Of a stretch of DNA of 64,000 nt, positions 42,734 through 51,719 are shown in pieces. Under the pieces are notes generated by a model that worked only from the letters and a program-made list of their open reading frames with translations, was not told the DNA's origin and made no database searches. Origin of the DNA: Halobellus inordinatus (GTDB lineage: Archaea > Halobacteriota > Halobacteria > Halobacteriales > Haloferacaceae). Position 1 is the first letter of the stretch. The number at the start of each line of letters is the position of its first letter. The stretch covers positions 186,001 through 250,000 of the forward strand of contig NZ_JANHAV010000004.1 in NCBI RefSeq assembly GCF_024464655.1, in the 5' to 3' direction. The translations under genes were made by a program, and so were the position numbers.

Positions 42734-43642
42734 TTAGCGTGTGCTCTCGTTTGTGGACGTGGCGTCATCGGTCACATCACGCGTGAGGGCAACGCCACCC
42801 TCCGCTGGGACATAGATGGTGTTGTCGTTCTCTCGCAGCGCCTCAATGTAACGCAGATCGAGGACCTCGGGGTTCTGCCGGAGGGCCTTACCCTTGATTC
42901 GAATCTGTTCGGCCTCGGCCTCAGCTTCGATCACCTGGCGTTGTTTGTTCTTCTCGGCGACTTGGATCTCGTACTCCGCCTCCTCAATCTTCTGTTGTTT
43001 GACCTTCTTCTGTTCGATAGACTTGGCGTACTCACTCGGAAGCCGGACGTTTCGGATCTGGACGCTCTCGATTACGATACCGCTTCCATCAGTTTCCGTC
43101 TTGAGCGCCTTTTCAACGGCGAGCTTCAGGCGAGTCTGTCCCTCGCCAGTATAGATGTCCGTGACGTCGATATTGCCACCTTCCGTCCGCAGGACCGAGC
43201 GAACGGTGGGGCGGATGAGGCGTGTCTCTGCGGTCGGGAGATCGCGGTACTCCTCGTGGAACCGGGGGGCGTCACGGGGGGTGACGCGGTAGCGGACAGT
43301 CACGTCGACATCGACGTGCAGGCCGTCTTGTGTGAGAACGCGCACCGAGTCGTCCTGATTCGCATTGTCTCCCTCGCCGCTCTGGGAACTCATCGTGTAC
43401 GTCTGCGGTCGTGTTGGAATACTAACTGTCCCTTCGATAATGGGAGTGATGAAGTGCCAGCCAGGTTCGAGGATGTTGCCCGTAACCGAACCCTGGTTCT
43501 TGACGACCTTTACGTTCCCTTCGTTGACGCCTTCGAACGCCATCACTCCGCCGACGGCCGAGACGAGAAGAATCACAACGAGACCGATCACCGTGGCGGA
43601 GGTAGCGAATCCGCCGGTGTCGATTGGAGGGTCACCGCTCAT
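42734..43642 (-). CDS. SPFH/band-7 (prohibitin-like) membrane protein
   Basis: 302 residues. One N-terminal membrane segment (ATVIGLVVILLVSAVGGVMAF) is followed by the SPFH domain: NEGNVKVVKNQGSV, LEPGWHFITPIIEGTVSIPTR, DGLHVDVDVTVRYRV and IVIESVQIRNVRLPSEYAKS. A coiled coil rich in Glu/Ala/Lys (KKVKQQKIEEAEYEIQVAEK onward) precedes a short tail. Prohibitin-like proteins form ring- or cage-like oligomers at the membrane and organise proteases or lipids. The gene is cotranscribed with the cysteine-domain membrane protein. Confidence 0.92.
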   Translation of the reverse strand: MSGDPPIDTGGFATSATVIGLVVILLVSAVGGVMAFEGVNEGNVKVVKNQGSVTGNILEPGWHFITPIIEGTVSIPTRPQTYTMSSQSGEGDNANQDDSVRVLTQDGLHVDVDVTVRYRVTPRDAPRFHEEYRDLPTAETRLIRPTVRSVLRTEGGNIDVTDIYTGEGQTRLKLAVEKALKTETDGSGIVIESVQIRNVRLPSEYAKSIEQKKVKQQKIEEAEYEIQVAEKNKQRQVIEAEAEAEQIRIKGKALRQNPEVLDLRYIEALRENDNTIYVPAEGGVALTRDVTDDATSTNESTR

Positions 43643-43784
43643 ATGTCACTTGTAGATGAGTATCTATTGTATATAATGCTGGCCACTTACAGATAACATT
43701 TGAGAGCGGATCAAACCAAGACCACACCCGCTGTATGGCCCCCGAGGACAGCGTATATATTTCTCGCTCCTCAATCACGGGAAG

Positions 43785-45137
43785 ATGCCCTCCAGACGCG
43801 ACTTCCTCCTCGGTGTTGGCGGCGTGGCCGGTTCGGTCCCCCTCGCCAACACGACCACTGCTTCAGCCGCCGCGACCACCGCTCCAACACGTACCTGGAC
43901 GCGCACCTACGCCCCAGCAACGGCCGTCACGAATGAGGGGCGTGCGCTCGTTCGTGACATCGTCCCGATGACAAACGGCGTCGCACTCGTCGGCCTCGCT
44001 GGTGGTTCTGACCACTATCACGGCTGGATTGGACGCGTGGACGCAGCGGGCCGTTCACGCTGGCATCACCTCGATGAGACGGGACAGAGTAGACTCCTCG
44101 CGGGGACTCCATCGAGAGACGACGCCGATGGAATCGTTGCCGCCGGCGGTACCAACCTCACAGCGAGTCACCTAGCACCCAGACACGCTGATCCGTACGC
44201 TCTTCGCGTCGGAGCAGACGGCGACGTCACGTGGACACACACCTATCAGCCAAGTGCAGCAGATGGACGAGCGACCGCAATAGCAAACGTGACTGATGGA
44301 TACGTCGTCGCCGGCAACGAGACTGTCGGGAACGGCGAGCGACTGTGGGCAGCCCACCTGGACTCTCACGGCACTCGTAGCTGGACGTGGCACAGCGAGC
44401 GCGCGGGCAGCGTCAACGCGATAACTAGCGTCCCGGGGGGTATCATCATTGCTGGCTCGACCGGGCCAGTAGGCGCCGATTCGCCTGCCCCCAGTGGTCG
44501 ACAGGAGGTTGCCTGGATCGGCAAACTCACCAACAGCGGGAGCCTCACTTGGCAGTGGCACGTCGACCACAACGCGGGAGACCGCATCGAAGACCTAGCG
44601 CCCGCCCCGAACGGAGGCGTGGTCGCCGTCGGGCGCCGTGGCTTCAGTGCTGACGATCGGGGTGTCGGTTGGCTGGTCGCGCTCGATAGCGACGGACAGA
44701 AACGCTGGGAGCAGACCTACCCACAGGACGGATGGAACTGGCACCACGGCATTGCGTCGGTCGAAACCGGGTACGTTCTCGTGGGGACGCGGGCGGCGGA
44801 GCCAGACACGGATGCCGACGCTCGCGGTGCGTGGCTACTTCGCGTGGATGCCGAGGGACAGGTCGTCTGGGAGTACCAGGCCGAGCCCGGGACCGGGGGG
44901 TTCGCTGTTCAGCCCCTCGGAGACGGTGGCCTGCTCGTCGGTGGCGCAGCGTCTACCGATGGACACGCGGGTGAAGTAGCCTGGTTGGCGAAGGTCGGCG
45001 GTGATCCTACATCAGGAACGACAGCAGAGGACGTCCTTTCTCTACCCACACTCCCAGACTGGACGACGCCGTTGGTCGCCGGCACTGTTATCGGTGCGCT
45101 CGGGGCACGTGCTGTGGCGTCCTGGCGGCAGTCGTAG
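43785..45137 (+). CDS. Tat-exported beta-propeller protein with a C-terminal membrane anchor
   Basis: 450 residues. The signal SRRDFLLGVGGVAGSVPLAN is of the Tat type. The mature protein repeats a motif of the form VAGG/VVGR...WLVALDSDGQKRWEQTYP about six times, as in PQQ/Kelch-like propellers: HYHGWIGRVDAAGRSRWHHL, YALRVGADGDVTWTHTY, RLWAAHLDSHGTRSWTWHS and others. A hydrophobic segment at the end (PLVAGTVIGALGARAVAS) followed by WRQS would anchor it. Extracellular, ligand unknown. An oligo-T run follows the stop (45141-45145). The gene is divergent from the SPFH operon. Confidence 0.85.
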   Translation: MPSRRDFLLGVGGVAGSVPLANTTTASAAATTAPTRTWTRTYAPATAVTNEGRALVRDIVPMTNGVALVGLAGGSDHYHGWIGRVDAAGRSRWHHLDETGQSRLLAGTPSRDDADGIVAAGGTNLTASHLAPRHADPYALRVGADGDVTWTHTYQPSAADGRATAIANVTDGYVVAGNETVGNGERLWAAHLDSHGTRSWTWHSERAGSVNAITSVPGGIIIAGSTGPVGADSPAPSGRQEVAWIGKLTNSGSLTWQWHVDHNAGDRIEDLAPAPNGGVVAVGRRGFSADDRGVGWLVALDSDGQKRWEQTYPQDGWNWHHGIASVETGYVLVGTRAAEPDTDADARGAWLLRVDAEGQVVWEYQAEPGTGGFAVQPLGDGGLLVGGAASTDGHAGEVAWLAKVGGDPTSGTTAEDVLSLPTLPDWTTPLVAGTVIGALGARAVASWRQS

Positions 45138-45196
45138 GGGTTTTTCAGCCACTTCTGGGCAGAAAGCCTATACTAGACGCATCAAGAACACGAGAT

Positions 45197-45352
45197 ATGC
45201 CAACCTGCAACAACTGTGATGGGTTCGTCACACAGCGCTACGTGAACGTGTTCGCCCCCGGAGACGCGGAGACGGTTCGTGTCTGCCCAAACTGTGAAGA
45301 TCTCGTCCGAGATGGCAACGGTGTACGGGAAGCACGAAGCAAGCGGAAGTGA
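45197..45352 (+). CDS. Small haloarchaeal zinc-finger protein (DUF7563-like, 51 aa)
   Basis: 51 residues, shorter than usual gene-calling limits. It has two CxxC knuckles, CNNC at residues 4-7 and CPNC at 30-33, spaced for one zinc ion, with FVTQRYVNVFAP between them and a basic tail (REARSKRK). This architecture matches the abundant CPxCG-related micro-proteins of haloarchaea, several of which affect swarming and biofilm formation in Haloferax. The ATG at 45197 is the only sensible start. The acidic-then-basic composition and intact zinc ligands make a chance frame unlikely. Confidence 0.85.
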   Translation: MPTCNNCDGFVTQRYVNVFAPGDAETVRVCPNCEDLVRDGNGVREARSKRK

Positions 45353-45680
45353 ATGGTTCGAGAAATATTCAGGTATGCCATCGAACGGTAGGTGAAAGAG
45401 GACATTGTCGAATTCACCCCGTCTATAGAGTGGCCTGGGCAAGTTCCGAGCTCGGAAGGAGTAGGATTATCAAAAGCAGTGGTGTCGGGATGCAAGCCCG
45501 GCAATATACCGAGCAACCAGGTAGTGGGGCTCGGATCTGTCCCTTTCGGGACATTCTCCAGGCTGGTTTCCATACGGGTATCATTTTCTGTTTCACTCGA
45601 CGTGATGTCAACTCCTCGAATTAAGCAGATGTGCCTACCGCCTTCCGAAGTCTCTTTGATGCAACGAGTCAATCAGAGGT
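45353..45680. other. Gap without a supported gene
   Basis: Open frames cross this stretch on both strands, but none has a recognisable motif or haloarchaeal composition. A short GTCCC-TTTC-GGGAC hairpin lies at 45538-45551. An AGAGGT sequence just before 45681 is a likely ribosome binding site for the following GTG-started gene. Confidence 0.4.
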
Positions 45681-46691
45681 GTGGCAAATTCAAACCGCAG
45701 TTGGTACTTCGCAGAGCGACCAGCAGGTGAACCAGACGCGGACTGCTTCGAGCTCAGAGAGGAAAACGTCCCAGAGCCGGGCGACGGTGAACTGCTCGTC
45801 CGTGTCGAGTATCTCTCTGTCGACCCGTATATGCGCGGCCGAATGCGCGACAGCGAATCGTACGCGGAGCCGTGGGACGTCGGAGACGTCCTCAAAGGCG
45901 GTGTCGTCGGCGAAGTCGTCGAAAGCAACAGTGCACAGTTCGACGAAGGCGACTTCGTGACCGGTGAGGGCACGTGGGCAGACTACAGCGTGCTCGATAC
46001 GGGTGACGTCGCCCCCGTCGACCCCGAGGTCGCTGACCTGCCGGCCTATCTCGGCGTCCTCGGAATGCCGGGTCGGACGGCGTACTTCGGGTTGCTCGAC
46101 GTCGGCGAGCCCAAGCCCGGCGATACCGTCGTCGTCTCGGGGGCAGCCGGCGCAGTTGGATCGGTTGTCGGACAAATCGCGAAGCTGAACGGCTGCCGCG
46201 TCGTCGGATTCGCCGGGTCCGACGAGAAGACGCGCTGGCTCACAGACGATCTCGGGTTCGACGCCGCGATCAACTACAAAGAGACCGACGATTACGGAGC
46301 CGCGCTGGAGGACGCCGCACCAGAAGGCGTCGACGTCTACTTCGACAACGTCGGTGGCCCGATCACGGACGCCGTGTTCACGAAACTGAACCTCGACGCT
46401 CGCGTGGCCGTCTGCGGACAGATCGCGCACTACAACGACGAGAGTGTCCCGACAGGACCGCGAAAGCTGCCCCTGCTCATCGCACCGCGCGCGAAAGTCC
46501 AGGGCCTGCTCGTCGGCGATTACGCGACTCGATTCGGGGAAGCGACCGAACAGCTCGCAGCGTGGGTGGCGAGCGGGGAAATCGACCATCGTGAATCAGT
46601 CGTTGAGGGCTTAGAGAACGCACCGGATGCGTTCCTCGGGCTGTTCTCTGGCGACAACATCGGGAAGCAGGTCGTCCGAGTGGCTGAGTGA
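45681..46691 (+). CDS. NADP-dependent oxidoreductase, zinc-independent MDR (alkenal/curcumin reductase-like)
   Basis: 336 residues starting with GTG at 45681, directly behind an AGAGGT ribosome site. Medium-chain dehydrogenase/reductase without zinc ligands: SVDPYMRGRMRDSESYAEPWDVGD, ADLPAYLGVLGMPGRTAYFGLLDVG, the cofactor loop VVSGAAGAVGSVVGQIAKL, and GVDVYFDNVGGPITDAV. The order and wording match bacterial curcumin/2-alkenal reductases that use NADPH to reduce double bonds of alpha,beta-unsaturated carbonyl compounds. Probably a cytoplasmic detoxification enzyme. No operon partner. Confidence 0.9.
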   Translation: MANSNRSWYFAERPAGEPDADCFELREENVPEPGDGELLVRVEYLSVDPYMRGRMRDSESYAEPWDVGDVLKGGVVGEVVESNSAQFDEGDFVTGEGTWADYSVLDTGDVAPVDPEVADLPAYLGVLGMPGRTAYFGLLDVGEPKPGDTVVVSGAAGAVGSVVGQIAKLNGCRVVGFAGSDEKTRWLTDDLGFDAAINYKETDDYGAALEDAAPEGVDVYFDNVGGPITDAVFTKLNLDARVAVCGQIAHYNDESVPTGPRKLPLLIAPRAKVQGLLVGDYATRFGEATEQLAAWVASGEIDHRESVVEGLENAPDAFLGLFSGDNIGKQVVRVAE

Positions 46692-46742
46692 GCTCCCCAC
46701 GGCGAAAAATTGGACGTCCTGGTGTGAGTCGAAGTCGTGGCC

Positions 46743-47024
46743 TCAGATCGACTTCCGCGACTCAATAGGCTCGTCGGTGTCAGTCGAGCGTTCGGGTCGA
46801 TAGGTGTTGAGCCCGAGCACGCGGTTGAGGACGCACTGTTGGGTGGCTCCGGTGATGATGAACACGAGGCTGAGTACACCGAACAGCGCGGCGACAACTC
46901 CCGTTGAGAGCGGACCGAACCCTAAGCTGAGATACCCAGCAAGGGCAGCCAGCGAGATGATACCAAGGACTGGCCCGAGGACGAGGCGAGCGGTGCGATC
47001 GTAACCGCCGACATTCTTTTCCAT
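46743..47024 (-). CDS. DUF2892-family small membrane protein (YgaP-like membrane domain)
   Basis: 93 residues from the ATG at 47024 (MEKNVGGYDRTARLVLGPVLG), which is the standard opening of the family. Two membrane segments follow (LGIISLAALAGYLSLGF and TGVVAALFGVLSLVFIITG), ending with QQCVLNRVLGLNTYRP, the conserved Cys-Pro/Val...Leu-Gly-x-Asn-Thr motif. The family often accompanies rhodanese or sulfur-handling proteins, though none is nearby. Function not established. Confidence 0.88.
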   Translation of the reverse strand: MEKNVGGYDRTARLVLGPVLGIISLAALAGYLSLGFGPLSTGVVAALFGVLSLVFIITGATQQCVLNRVLGLNTYRPERSTDTDEPIESRKSI

Positions 47025-47113
47025 ATTGATCACCTCATATTGGCGCTCTGAGGAGATAAGCGTATCTGGCCGTCCCGAACCCTGCAGGGAGTCCGTAGCA
47101 AGCGCAACCGAAA

Positions 47114-48058
47114 TCAGTAGGTCATCAAATCGAAGAGCAGCGCCTTCGCGCGCGATTCCAGACTTCGGTCGACAGGCCCAATCGGTCGGCGAGCGGTTGC
47201 ATCTCCGTACTGGTCGAACTCGGTCTCGATGCGATACGTCAGCGACTTCTCGACCGCACCCTCCCAGAGGTCGACGACGAGGGCTCGGTTGTCGACGATA
47301 CGCTGGAGCCGCCCCGTCTCCCTGTTCAGCGTCACTTCGATCCAGCAGTCACCGAATTCTGAAATGGGCGCGAACGGGAGCGGAACGACCTGTGCGTACG
47401 CGTCCGGTCCGGAAACGCGGTACGTGACCGTTCCATCTCTCTCCGCAGTTTTCGTCCAGTCAGTCCGGTGCGGGCGGACGAAATCGCCGCGGATCGCTCT
47501 GGCAGCGTTATCGTCGTCGGCGACGACGTCGGTTCCGCTGTCGCCTTTCGAGATGCGCACCCGCCCGTCTTCCGGCGTCGGCGCATCGAAGTCATACAGC
47601 ATCGTCCCGTCGGTCACGTACAGCACGTTAGTCAACGGGAGGTCGTAGCTGTCGCTGTAGACCCGGTTGTAGTGAAACAGCGCCCACAGTAGCTGGTGCG
47701 GCGTGACGAACTCCCTGTCCGCCTCGTCCGCGATGCTGTCATTCCGGGTCAACGGGGCTGCAAACGTCGTCAAGGTGTGGAGGTGCCGTCGTCGGGAGTG
47801 TTCGTGCCACTGTCTGCGCACGTCGAGATCGTACGGTGCCTCGCTGGTCCAGTCCTCCAGCACTCGCACCCTCGTGGTGGCCCGGTGATCGACGGCGTGG
47901 CGGTGTCGAGCCGCCGCAACGATGCGCTCGCGCGGCGCATCACCTGTTGGGAGCGCCGGGTCGTAGGGACGAACGTCAGCGACTCGAAGACTGCCGTAGC
48001 CCGTAGCTGCGCCGAGGATCGCCGTACCTGCACCGGCGAGCAACGTACGGCGGTTCAT
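47114..48058 (-). CDS. Exported haloarchaeal protein of unknown function (Tat-like signal)
   Basis: 314 residues. The N-terminus MNRRTLLAGAGTAILGAATG is Tat-like but has no lipobox. The mature protein is mixed alpha/beta, with NVLYVTDGTMLYDFDAP, VSGPDAYAQVVPLPFAPISEFG and EVTLNRETGRLQRIVDNRALV. The last stretches resemble beta-rich lipoprotein-carrier folds in outline, but I recognise no family. Its start overlaps the stop of the small lipoprotein gene upstream (48055-48058), so the two are probably made together and act outside the cytoplasm. Confidence 0.75.
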   Translation of the reverse strand: MNRRTLLAGAGTAILGAATGYGSLRVADVRPYDPALPTGDAPRERIVAAARHRHAVDHRATTRVRVLEDWTSEAPYDLDVRRQWHEHSRRRHLHTLTTFAAPLTRNDSIADEADREFVTPHQLLWALFHYNRVYSDSYDLPLTNVLYVTDGTMLYDFDAPTPEDGRVRISKGDSGTDVVADDDNAARAIRGDFVRPHRTDWTKTAERDGTVTYRVSGPDAYAQVVPLPFAPISEFGDCWIEVTLNRETGRLQRIVDNRALVVDLWEGAVEKSLTYRIETEFDQYGDATARRPIGPVDRSLESRAKALLFDLMTY

Positions 48059-48477
48059 TCGCTCGCCTCCGGTGTGGTTGTCCCCGGTCGCCAGACGGCG
48101 ACCGCTCTCGAGGTATTCCGTTCGGGCGCGACCCAGACCATGCGGGTCATCGCTGGTTCAGGAATCTCGTGAGTCAGTGTCGCTCCCGGCGCAAGCGGGA
48201 ACGCCGCAGCCGAGTCCGTGCTATCGCGATCGACCCACACGGTCTCGGTGTCGTCAGCGTCGGGGGTGACGACAGACAAGCGACTCGTGTTCTCGGCCGT
48301 GACACGGTTGCCGCGGTCAAACGTCACGGTCAGTGCTGACTGATCGGGATTCCAGTCGAACGAAACGAAGACATTCGGTCCACTAGTCGGGTAAGGATCC
48401 GTCGAGGGACTGCTCGGTGCGAGTGAGCACCCAGCAAGGGCAGGGACGAGTGTCGTGAGGAGGGCACGTCGATGCAC
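48055..48477 (-). CDS. Small Tat lipoprotein of unknown function
   Basis: 140 residues. MHRRALLTTLVPALAGCSLAP is a short Tat/lipobox signal with the lipid Cys near residue 17. A Ser/Pro-rich linker leads to a single beta-sandwich-like domain (VFVSFDWNPDQSALTVTFD, FPLAPGATLTHEIPEP, RNTSRAVAVWRPG). The stop overlaps the start of the 314-residue exported protein by 4 nt (ATGA), implying coupled translation. Function unknown. Confidence 0.75.
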   Translation of the reverse strand: MHRRALLTTLVPALAGCSLAPSSPSTDPYPTSGPNVFVSFDWNPDQSALTVTFDRGNRVTAENTSRLSVVTPDADDTETVWVDRDSTDSAAAFPLAPGATLTHEIPEPAMTRMVWVAPERNTSRAVAVWRPGTTTPEASE

Positions 48478-48690
48478 GAAGTGGCTTTCGCCAACGAGAC
48501 CTAAAGATAGCTTGGGAATCGGATTCGTCCATCGGAGTTCTCGGGCAGTGCGACCACGTGTTCCTACTCCGCACCGCTTCAGTCAGATACAGCCACCGAG
48601 ATAGGAGTATATGTGCAGTAGTCGATTTTCCGAAACACCGAAGACCTCGAAGCGACCCCGAAACCGGAGCCGTAAGCGGCGAGGTGAACG

Positions 48691-50133
48691 TCACCTGTGG
48701 GTGTCCTTGTACTCCGTGACGAGCGCCTGCATCGCCTCTCGCGCATCCCCGAACAGCATATACGTGTTGTCGTACGTGAACAGTGGGTTCGGGATCCCAG
48801 CGTAGCCGGGGCTGAGGCTGCGCTTGTTCACGATTACCGTCTGAGCGTCCCAGACGTGGAGAACAGGCATACCCGCGATGGGACTCGACGTCTCCGAGAG
48901 GGCACTCGGATTCACCACGTCGTTTGCGCCTGTAACGATGACGACGTCGGTCTGGGAGAACATCGGGTTGACCGCTTCCAGTTCCGCCATCTGTTCGTAC
49001 GGGACGTTCGCCTCAGCGAGGAGGACGTTCATATGACCGGGCATCCGACCGGCCACCGGGTGGACGCCGAAGATCACTTCGACATCGTTCGCCTCCAGAA
49101 GCGCCGCGAGTTCGGCGACGGCGTGCTGGGCCTTTCCAACAGCCATCCCGTAGCCGGGGACGATGACCACGCGTCGGGCGACGTCGAGCAACATCGCCAC
49201 CTCCTCGGGTGAGGTCGACATCACGTTCCCCGTGTAGATATCCGCGACGTCGCCACTTGGCTCATCGGCGCTGTACCCGCCGAAAAGGACGTTCGTGAGC
49301 GTCCGGTTCATCGATTCGCACATAATGAATGTGAGAATCAGACCGGAGGCGCCGACGAGTGTCCCGGCGACGATGAGGACGCTGTTGTCGAGCGCAAACC
49401 CGGTCGCAGCGGCTGCCAGCCCGGAGCAGGCGTTCAACAGCGCGATAACGACCGGCATATCCGCACCGCCGATGGGGACGACCAGCAGGATGCCCAGTAT
49501 CGACGCGGCTGCGACCAACACCCAGTACGATGGTACCCACGTTGCTGCCGAAAGCACGCTTATCTCAATCTGCGTGACGAGCGCCACGCCCGCAAGGACG
49601 GCGAGGCCGAAGAAGGCGGCCTTGAGTGTATTCTCACCCGGGTAGTGGATGGGGTCCTCGACGTATCCCTGGAGCTTCCCGGCAGCCACGAGACTGCCCC
49701 AGAACGTGACACCGCCGATGAGCCCGGTGGCGGCCGCTGCCGTCGTCGTCTCGACTGGGGCTACTGTCGGCCCCGACGGCCCAAAGAGGTCGACGAGTTC
49801 CGCACCGGCCACGAGTGCGGAGGCGCCCCCGCCGAAGCCGTTGAACAGGCCGACGAGCTGGGGCATATCCGTCGTGTCGACAGTGACCGCGAGCCAGCTG
49901 CCGATCGCCGCGCCGACTAGAAGGCCGGCGAACAGAACTATCGGTGAGATGATCTCGAACCAGAGGACGGTGACACCGACTGCGACGACCATCCCGGCCG
50001 CCGAGAATATATTCCCCCGGCGTGCTGTCCGGGGGTGTGTCAGCTGTCGGAGCCCGTGGATGAACAGGACCGCAGCGGCGAGGTATGCGAGCGAGAGGGC
50101 CGCCGGCGGGAGCCCGGCCGCGATTCCCGGCAC
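48691..50133 (-). CDS. pntB: NAD(P) transhydrogenase subunit beta
   Basis: 480 residues starting with GTG at 50133. About nine membrane segments precede the NADP(H)-binding domain III: YVEDPIHYPGENTLK, the GLFNGFGGGASALVAGAEL segment, then VVIVPGYGMAVGKAQHAV, FGVHPVAGRMPGHMNVLLAE, VVIVTGANDVVNPSA and KRSLSPGYAGIPNPLF. With PntA1 and PntA2 it forms the proton-translocating transhydrogenase that moves hydride between NAD(H) and NADP(H). It begins 3 nt behind pntA2. It could balance cofactors for the NADP-dependent sugar dehydrogenases, but this is a general role. Confidence 0.95.
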   Translation of the reverse strand: MPGIAAGLPPAALSLAYLAAAVLFIHGLRQLTHPRTARRGNIFSAAGMVVAVGVTVLWFEIISPIVLFAGLLVGAAIGSWLAVTVDTTDMPQLVGLFNGFGGGASALVAGAELVDLFGPSGPTVAPVETTTAAAATGLIGGVTFWGSLVAAGKLQGYVEDPIHYPGENTLKAAFFGLAVLAGVALVTQIEISVLSAATWVPSYWVLVAAASILGILLVVPIGGADMPVVIALLNACSGLAAAATGFALDNSVLIVAGTLVGASGLILTFIMCESMNRTLTNVLFGGYSADEPSGDVADIYTGNVMSTSPEEVAMLLDVARRVVIVPGYGMAVGKAQHAVAELAALLEANDVEVIFGVHPVAGRMPGHMNVLLAEANVPYEQMAELEAVNPMFSQTDVVIVTGANDVVNPSALSETSSPIAGMPVLHVWDAQTVIVNKRSLSPGYAGIPNPLFTYDNTYMLFGDAREAMQALVTEYKDTHR

Positions 50134-50136
50134 AGG

Positions 50137-50418
50137 TCAGTCCTCCCGGCCTCGGAAGCGTCGGAGCATCCGGTGGCTCACTAGGTAGCCGCCGACGACG
50201 TTCGTCGTCGCCATCACGACGGCGAGAAAGCCCAACACCGTCGCGAGCGTCGACTGGCCCGCTCCCGCGACGACGACCGAGCCAATGAGCGTGATGCCGG
50301 AGATGGCGTTCGTCCCCGAGATGAGCGGCGTATGCAGCGTGGCCGGGATCTTCGTGATCACCTCGTAGCCGACGAACGCGGCGAGGACGAACAGCGTCAG
50401 ATTCTCGACGACCCCCAT
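50137..50418 (-). CDS. NAD(P) transhydrogenase subunit alpha, membrane part (PntA2)
   Basis: 93 residues. Three membrane segments with the family segments LTLFVLAAFVGYEVITKIPATLHTPLISGTNAISG broken by the conserved PATLHTPLMSGTN-type motif, and ATTNVVGGYLVSHRML near the C-terminus. In this organism the alpha subunit is split into a soluble NAD-binding part (next gene upstream) and this membrane part, a common archaeal and bacterial arrangement. It is tightly packed with pntB (3 nt) and pntA1 (19 nt). Confidence 0.93.
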   Translation of the reverse strand: MGVVENLTLFVLAAFVGYEVITKIPATLHTPLISGTNAISGITLIGSVVVAGAGQSTLATVLGFLAVVMATTNVVGGYLVSHRMLRRFRGRED

Positions 50419-50437
50419 TCACCACCACTCCCGTGTT

Positions 50438-51664
50438 TCAGGCATCGGTTTCTCCGTCAATTGGCTCTTGGTCGGTGCCGTCACTGGCATCGGTACTGTC
50501 TGTGTCGGCAGGACTCGACGGCGAGTTCGGCTCACTGCGACGGTGTGGGGAACGGACCGCGCCCTCGTGGGTGAGGAGCGTGGCGTCGATTATTTCGTCT
50601 GTCGTGTCGGTGGCGATAGTTCCCTCCCGGAGAACGTGATCCAAGAAGTTGGTGACGTTGTTCGCGAAGAGTCGACTGGCTGTCTGAGGGACGGCACTCG
50701 GGAGGTTCGTCGGCCCGAAGATAGTGACGTCACCGTATTCGACCGTCTCGTCGGAACGTGTCGGCTCGCAATTCCCCCCGCCTTCGGCCGCGAGGTCGAC
50801 GACGACGGAGCCAGGCGCCATCCCATCGAGCATCGGCTCGGTCACGAGCGTCGGGGCGGGCCGACCCGGGACCGCCGCCGAGGTGATGACGACGTCCGCC
50901 GCGCCGACCGCGCTAGTCATCGCTTCGCGTTGCTTCCGGTAGAACTCAGGGTCCTGTTCTCGGGCGTATCCGCCCGCAGTGGCGGAATCAGACGTTTCGA
51001 GATCAAGCGCTACGAACTCCGCCCCGAGACTCTCGACCTCCTCTTTGACGGCGGGTCTGATGTCGTAGGCTCGGACCCGAGCGCCGAGACGTTTTGCGGT
51101 CGCGATCGCCTGTAACCCCGCGACACCCGCACCGACGACGAAAACCGAGGCGGGCGAGATAGTCCCCGCTGCAGTCATCTGCATCGGAAAGAGCTTTGGC
51201 ACTTCGTTCGCCGCCATAACAGCTGCCTTGTACCCACCGAGACTCGCCATCGACGTGAGCACGTCCATCGCCTGGGCCCGACCCGTCCGAGGGAGGAGTT
51301 CGAGCGAAAACAGCGTGATTTGTCTTTCGGCGAGCACCTCGAGTATCGCGTCGTCGACGGCGTACGGCCCGAGCATCCCGATAACTGTCTGTCCTTCGCG
51401 GTACGGGTCCAGCTCGCCGTCGCGACGGCTACCGAGGCCACGGACCTGAAGGATGACCTCAGCACGCTCGAACACTGCTGTCCGGTCGGCGAGCACTTCA
51501 CAGCCGACCGCCGCGTACTCGTCGTCGCTCCAGTTGCTCCCCGCTCCGGCACCTTCGGCAACGAGGACCTCGATGCCACGATCGACAAGCTTGCGCGCAA
51601 CCGGTGGAACGAGCGCGACGCGGGTCTCGCCCGTGACCGTCTCTCCCGGGACACCGACCTTCAT
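50438..51664 (-). CDS. pntA: NAD(P) transhydrogenase subunit alpha, NAD(H)-binding part (PntA1)
   Basis: 408 residues from the ATG at 51664 (MKVGVPGETVTGETRVALVP); the frame upstream to 51697 is not conserved. Domain I shows AVMAANEVPKLFPMQMTAAGTI, the NAD-binding VFVVGAGVAGLQAIATAKRLGA, VRAYDIRPAVKEEVESLGAEF and VVVDLAAEGGGNCE. A long acidic, Ser/Asp/Glu-rich tail (about the last 45 residues) extends beyond the conserved domain and is a haloarchaeal feature. It works with PntA2 and PntB in the membrane. An SDR gene lies 55 nt upstream on the same strand. Confidence 0.94.
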   Translation of the reverse strand: MKVGVPGETVTGETRVALVPPVARKLVDRGIEVLVAEGAGAGSNWSDDEYAAVGCEVLADRTAVFERAEVILQVRGLGSRRDGELDPYREGQTVIGMLGPYAVDDAILEVLAERQITLFSLELLPRTGRAQAMDVLTSMASLGGYKAAVMAANEVPKLFPMQMTAAGTISPASVFVVGAGVAGLQAIATAKRLGARVRAYDIRPAVKEEVESLGAEFVALDLETSDSATAGGYAREQDPEFYRKQREAMTSAVGAADVVITSAAVPGRPAPTLVTEPMLDGMAPGSVVVDLAAEGGGNCEPTRSDETVEYGDVTIFGPTNLPSAVPQTASRLFANNVTNFLDHVLREGTIATDTTDEIIDATLLTHEGAVRSPHRRSEPNSPSSPADTDSTDASDGTDQEPIDGETDA

Positions 51665-51719
51665 CGGCCGCAACCCGTGCGAGCGGCGGCTGCCCATCCG
51701 CGGCTCTGAGCTGAGTCAC

